Shown here in pieces: positions 59,786 to 64,000 of a stretch of DNA of 64,000 nt. The notes below the pieces were generated by a model. It worked only from the letters and a program-made list of their open reading frames with translations, had not been told where the DNA came from and ran no database searches. The DNA is from Pempheris klunzingeri (Eukaryota > Chordata > Actinopteri > Acropomatiformes > Pempheridae): assembly GCF_042242105.1 (NCBI RefSeq), contig NC_092035.1:3116083-3180082 (forward strand), in the 5' to 3' direction. Each line of letters begins with the position of its first letter. Position 1 is the first letter of the stretch. Both the position numbers and the translations under genes were made by a program.

Positions 59786-60011
59786 CCCCATCCTGTTCCT
59801 CTTTCCTCTCCGGACACTTCTTCCTCGGTCTGAGTCGTTTTTCCACGGGTTGTTTCACTGCCGGCGCTAACTTCTCTTTAATTCTCCTCCTTTGCCCATG
59901 ACTTTGACTCCCTTCTCTTCTGTCTGAACTCAGGAAAAGTCCGACGTGCGCTCACCTCCTGCAGACTGAGACAGGCTGCGCTGGTATGGGCAGTGACGGT
60001 GTGTGTGAGTG

Positions 60012-60043
<32 letters not shown>

Positions 60044-60240
60044 TGTGTGTGCGGCTTTCACTCCAGTTTCAGGACACTTGTGTCAGATCTTCCTTCCCCT
60101 CCCCTTCCCTTCGCTTCCGCCTGTACTAATAATCTTCCTGTCTCGCGCCGCGGCAAAAGGAGCTTTTCTTTCATCTACGTCACAGGGAGCCAGGTGGTGG
60201 CTGTGGCTGGAGGTGAGCGCATGCGCACTTTAGCGGCTAA
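59786..60240 (-). promoter_or_regulatory. atp11a: atp11a 5' UTR and promoter region
   Basis: Relatively CpG-rich sequence upstream of the start codon, with a GT repeat at 60018-60050. Contains the NRF1 palindrome at 60217-60227 and a CRE-like TACGTCAC at 60177-60184. No TATA box was noticed. The transcription start cannot be placed exactly. Confidence 0.55.
60217..60227. promoter_or_regulatory. NRF1-type palindrome
   Basis: GCGCATGCGCA matches the NRF1 consensus (YGCGCAYGCGCR) almost perfectly. It lies about 430 nt upstream of the atp11a start codon in the divergent promoter interval. NRF1 sites are common in CpG-type promoters. Confidence 0.55.
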
Positions 60241-60367
60241 TTGATTGGATGATTCAGTTAATTAGGAAGTTGATTTATTTGTGTAATGTTGCGCCAAAGA
60301 ATCAGGAAAAACTTAAATGAAACTGAGTGTATTGAGAGGAAAGTGCATAAAATGTACATTTATTGTT

Positions 60368-60406
<39 letters not shown>

Positions 60407-61479
60407 AGTCTATGATGTGTGTGTGGGAGTGGGGCCTGGACACCCCAGTGGTGCTGTCCACCCACATGGTGCTGAAGTCTGTCCATCTGTGTTTTCCCCT
60501 CATTTCTTGTATAGTATTTTACTAATATGCTGTATTTAAAAAAAAAAAAATCAGAAAAAACATACAAACAAAACAAATCACATCCCTCAGACACCCGATG
60601 TCCACAACAAATGAGCACTGATTTAATTTCTTTCCCCTATTCTAGCGATATTTTATAATAGTTGCCGCAATAATCAAATATAAGTAATTATGAAGCATCA
60701 TTACGCCTTCTGTTTGCGCATTTTGACTGTCTGCTGAGGTCAGAAAGGTCAGAACTACATTCCGCGGTGCTGTGTTTCCGGGGGGAACTGTTTTCATCCA
60801 TTTGTCCGTCCTCCGTTTCCTGGAGACGCTTTTCGGCGGGTTCTGTTGAAACACCAGCGTCAAACGCACCACAATAGCAACCGCCATATCCTGTTATAGC
60901 GTTCAAAATAAAAGCCTTACTTAAGAGATAAAGCTTTCTTCTTTTAAAATGATTAAGAACACTCATATGGTATAGCGTAATTAAAAATGGATGAAAATGC
61001 AGCTAATTTATTTAGTACTTAGTATTTAGTACTATTTTAAATTGGCATGTTCTCATTAAATATTCGTATATACTTTTGGTTTGTCATACTTTTAGTTGAG
61101 TATTTTTGATGTATCATATGTATCATGCTGAAATGAAAAATAATAATTATACATTCCTGATGCAAATCAATAGTAGCCTATACACAGCACTGTTAAAAGA
61201 CCAAAGCTGACTCTGAGAGTCTGAGGACCAAATGCCTGAGGCTATTGGTCAGTATTAATTAGGGACAATAACCACTGCTAGTGAATACATAGCTTCTGTT
61301 ATGTATAAGTATATAATTTAGAAATATACTTCAGAAGTCATATATCTATCTATCTTGGTATTTTATCCCTATTCATTAATTCACACTGAACCCCAGTGAG
61401 ATGCTCTTACTTTGAAGGAATTATGTCGCTAACTGCGGCCATATTCTTCCTGCGTCATGCTAGCTTGACTCAGCTTGTC
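60241..61479. other. Central part of the atp11a-tubgcp3 divergent interval
   Basis: A GT repeat at 60374-60403, a poly-A run near 60538-60550, the ORF at 60688-60966 and AT-rich sequence at 60960-61380. No other element recognised. Confidence 0.6.
60688..60966 (-). CDS. Unassigned minus-strand ORF between atp11a and tubgcp3
   Basis: Ninety-two codons. The second half is hydrophilic and protein-like (STEPAEKRLQETEDGQMDEN, then SSPRKHSTAECSSDLSDL) and ends at a TAA. A possible acceptor (CAACAG) lies within it, before AACCCGCC, and an overlapping frame starts at an ATGGCGG motif near 60887. In mammals a poorly known transcript, ATP11AUN, lies upstream of ATP11A; equivalence is only a positional guess. 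It could also be non-coding promoter sequence. Confidence 0.25.
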   Translation of the reverse strand: MSVLNHFKRRKLYLLSKAFILNAITGYGGCYCGAFDAGVSTEPAEKRLQETEDGQMDENSSPRKHSTAECSSDLSDLSRQSKCANRRRNDAS

Positions 61480-61488
61480 AAAATGGCG
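61480..61488 (+). promoter_or_regulatory. tubgcp3: YY1-type site at the tubgcp3 promoter
   Basis: AAAATGGCG matches the YY1 core often found just downstream of transcription starts in housekeeping genes. Its ATG also opens a 10-codon upstream ORF (61483-61515) that ends before the main start codon, so it may lower translation if transcribed. Confidence 0.5.
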
Positions 61489-61579
61489 TTGTTCGTAGTG
61501 GGAGACTGGAGTTAGTTCGTATCATACAGTGGCATTTATTCAGTTAGTGGGCAACACACGCAACGTTAGCCAGGACAGC

Positions 61580-61655
61580 ATGGCGACCCTGGATCAGAAA
61601 TCACCCAATGTGCTTCTCCAGAGCCTCTGCTGCAGAATCACCGGGAAAAGCGAAG
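61580..61655 (+). CDS. tubgcp3: tubgcp3 coding exon 1 (residues 1-25)
   Basis: Encodes [20 protein letters not shown] then TGKSE plus one base. The start ACAGCATGG has a purine at -3 and G at +4. Donor GTACAT. Confidence 0.95.
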
Positions 61656-63993
61656 GTACATCAGCTAGCATGCTACACGCTCATACAGATGCGCGCGACA
61701 CCAACAGTCAGGAAATGTCAAGCCAAACCTCATTCAAAAAAATGGGACTTTGTCGTTGCCCTTCCCATAGATAATTAAACAAATGCGACACACGAATTAA
61801 AGCTATCGGCTGAATATTTATTGTCTACAGGCAAATTCGGCGTTTCATTTTCACACCAAAGAACATAAATTTTGACAATAATCCAATTCGTTACACACTT
61901 GCGCCGCTTGAACCCGGAGTGTTTCTATGAAGGGATGTTGTAGGAAAAGATGATGTTAGTCTTTTGGACATATGCCGAATTGAAGAGTTATTCATTTCTT
62001 AACGGCCCAGTGAGTAAACAAGCACTCCCTTAAATGTCTGACTGACTAAGAACACAGAGAAATTAAATTTGGTGTCACTTTAGCTGTGTACGTGCACGTA
62101 GTTAACGTTAGCGGGGCTAGGTCTGTAGCTGTCAGTCAGGGTGCTTGGCCATCCCGCTAAACAGCTTCATGGTGCCTCCAGCTGTCACTGCAATGCACTG
62201 TTTGGTCGGCTTTGACTTGATAACGTAGCTAGCGGATCATATCAGCTGTTTAGTAGCTCGCTAGCCACTTAGCTCTCATGCTGACCAGCGCTCCTTTTGC
62301 GTGGTTTTTGGATGTACTTGTGTCTTGCTAGCTGCAGGCCCCTGCTGGATGCACGCATCTCAGAAGAAGGTTAGCATGTTTGATCAGAGATGGTGGCAAA
62401 TGCGGAAAAATATCAACAACATCCGTGTTTTTCAGTGTTAGCCACACTAATACTGCCCATTATTTCGAATCTCTCCAAAGCCATATTCACACCAGCATCC
62501 AAGTATCTAAGCTTAAAGTGTGATATTGTGCAACTTTGGGGCAAAATGAATGGGGGAAATGTGGGATAATAGCAGCAAAACACAAGAAAAACCTCCTGAT
62601 CTCATTACTTCAAAGTGCTTTCAGTCATTACTTATTATTTCTTTCTCCAGCTGAAGTTGCCCACCAGTTCCAGTATGCAGTACGGGTCATTGGGAGTAAC
62701 TACGCCCCCACTATTGAACGGGATGAATTCCTGGTGTCTGAGAAGATCAAAAAAGAATGTAAGTTTGATGGCATTTTCATACAATAGACGACTGAACAAC
62801 TGAGGACCTCATTTGCATCAATAACTGTTGCTGTCAGCTGCTTTTTTTAAATGAGCTCCATGTGAGCACTTCACCTTTAATGTTGGAGCCCCTCCAAAAT
62901 AAAAGTCACATTTCTTTACTGCACCATAAACAGCAAACCCCAGTGGACTTTCATAGTAGCCAAGGTAGCACCATTAGTGGGGGAACATTGATCCAAGCTT
63001 TGATGCAGACAATAAAAGAAAAGTAGTGCAGCACTTACTGTAAAGAATGTTTGTTTATCTCCAGTCATCAGGAGGACTTGTGGGAACTTTTTCAAAGTAT
63101 TTTATAGAGTTGTGGAGTTGCTTTACAATGGTGCAGCTCATTACTGTGAAACATGTAGGTGTTATTTAGATGAGTTTTAGCTGAATCATGCAAGTTCTGC
63201 AACAAGAGCAGCTGCAGAAATGCAATTTGTCACACATCCACAACTGTGGAATGTGGCATCCCTCGTGTTACATTTGTGATATAGAAAGAGTTTCCTGAGG
63301 TTTTTCAGGGCTGAAAATCTCTTCAGAATTAAAGAGTAAATGTAAAACATAAAGATAAAAATTCTGAAGGTTGCATGAATGCAGACACTAGAGGTCTTTT
63401 TCTATTAACAGCGTAATGGCAGGTTTCTTTGTGCTGCAGAACAGAGCAGAGCTGTGCAGTCTGCATCCTGTCTGCTTCTCCAAGCACAGATGGACCTCAG
63501 CAATTCAGTGTCTTTCATTATTTTGTTACCACTAACAGATGCCATCATCTCATTTTCAAAAACCTGCGCAACTTCTGCAGGACGTGAGAGGAATTCTCCC
63601 AACTTGGTGTGTGTTCATGTTCACGTTAAATGAGTTGAGAAGATTCTGACAAATTTATGTGTTGGTGTTGTTGCAGTGCTGAAGCAGAGGAGAGAAGCAG
63701 ACGCTGCTCTGTTCTCGGAGCTGCATAGAAAACTTCAGACGCAGGTTGGTGTTTGTGTCGCTTTCAGTGTTCTTACCAGAGCGGAAAACCTTCTGAACCG
63801 TACAGACAGTGTGGTTTGATCATATCATTTAATTATGCATTAATTTTGTATTACACTCAGTATGAATTGAGGGTGTCCCAACTGATTGTGATGATCGTAG
63901 TGGTGTGTTTGACAGAGTGTTCTGAAGCATCGCTGGTCTGTGCTCTACCTGCTGCTCAGCCTCTCTGAAGACCCCCGCAAGCCGTCCAGTAGG
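61580..63993 (+). CDS. tubgcp3: Gamma-tubulin complex component 3 (partial, first four coding exons)
   Basis: Joined exons give [20 protein letters not shown], then [20 protein letters not shown], then [20 protein letters not shown] and onward, closely matching the N-terminus of vertebrate GCP3. The protein is a core subunit of the gamma-tubulin ring complex that nucleates microtubules at the centrosome. Only the N-terminal part is in the window; both GRIP domains lie beyond 64000. Divergent from atp11a, as in human 13q34. Confidence 0.97.
61656..62650 (+). other. tubgcp3: tubgcp3 intron 1
   Basis: AT-moderate sequence with several GCTAGC-rich stretches near 62100-62340. No coding segment or recognisable element was seen. 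Confidence 0.7.
62651..62758 (+). CDS. tubgcp3: tubgcp3 coding exon 2
   Basis: Acceptor TCCAG, donor GTAAGT. Encodes [20 protein letters not shown] then [16 protein letters not shown], with split codons at both ends joining exons 1 and 3 in frame. Confidence 0.96.
62759..63676 (+). other. tubgcp3: tubgcp3 intron 2
   Basis: No recognisable element or exon was seen in this 0.9-kb intron. Confidence 0.7.
63677..63744 (+). CDS. tubgcp3: tubgcp3 coding exon 3
   Basis: Acceptor TGCAG, donor GTTGGT. Encodes [20 protein letters not shown] then QTQ (the first Leu codon is split with exon 2), matching the mammalian [15 protein letters not shown] segment. Confidence 0.95.
63916..63993 (+). CDS. tubgcp3: tubgcp3 coding exon 4
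   Basis: Acceptor GACAG, donor GTGAGG at the very end of the window. Encodes [20 protein letters not shown] then RKPSSR, matching mammalian [20 protein letters not shown]. Phase 0 at both ends, 26 codons. Confidence 0.95.
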
Positions 63994-64000
63994 GTGAGGA

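Noticed and set aside
60313..60618. Minus-strand 101-codon ORF in the promoter interval
   Set aside because: Contains a (HT)n run from the GT microsatellite and a poly-Phe run from poly-A; low complexity.

Overview
This window is nuclear DNA from a teleost fish. Large spliced genes, long introns, abundant CA/GT microsatellites, L2-type LINE remnants and gene-poor flanks all fit a vertebrate. I read it by joining exons on splice sites and codon phase. No species can be named from sequence alone.

Two genes are certain. (1) atp11a, on the minus strand, is a class-6 P4-ATPase (phospholipid flippase catalytic subunit). It runs from its ATG at 59785 to alternative stop codons at 27117 and 25855. 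I placed 30 coding exons; every junction keeps phase, giving a 1135-residue protein, essentially the length of human ATP11A. A second terminal exon (25855-26136) gives a 1203-residue form. A 24-nt, in-frame, strongly spliced candidate microexon lies at 30636-30659. (2) tubgcp3, on the plus strand, encodes gamma-tubulin complex component 3. Its first four coding exons are present (61580-63993) and the gene continues past the window. The two genes are head to head across about 1.8 kb, the same arrangement as human 13q34.

Layout. 1-16840: intergenic, with a hAT-like non-autonomous element (150-955), an L2 LINE remnant (2320-3812), a common fish repeat carrying a CTCF-like motif (8490-8830), a foldback (9969-10070), a second L2 tail (12055-12577) and many microsatellites. 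16844-17044: an unidentified membrane-protein-like ORF. 17700-20336: an inverted pair of related segments facing each other across a 200-bp assembly gap, with a 30-bp perfect hairpin and a 59-bp tandem duplication carrying ETS-type motifs. 20340-25854: downstream flank and possible 3' UTR of atp11a. 25855-59785: atp11a, including an 18.1-kb first intron with a roughly 142-bp AC array. 59786-61579: divergent promoter interval with an NRF1 palindrome, a YY1-type site and an unassigned minus-strand ORF. 61580-64000: start of tubgcp3.

The points most worth following up are the regulated splicing architecture of atp11a (microexon, two tails, an unusually long pyrimidine tract, a CTCF-like site between the tails, and CA repeats close to many splice sites) and the inverted-duplication locus around the gap.
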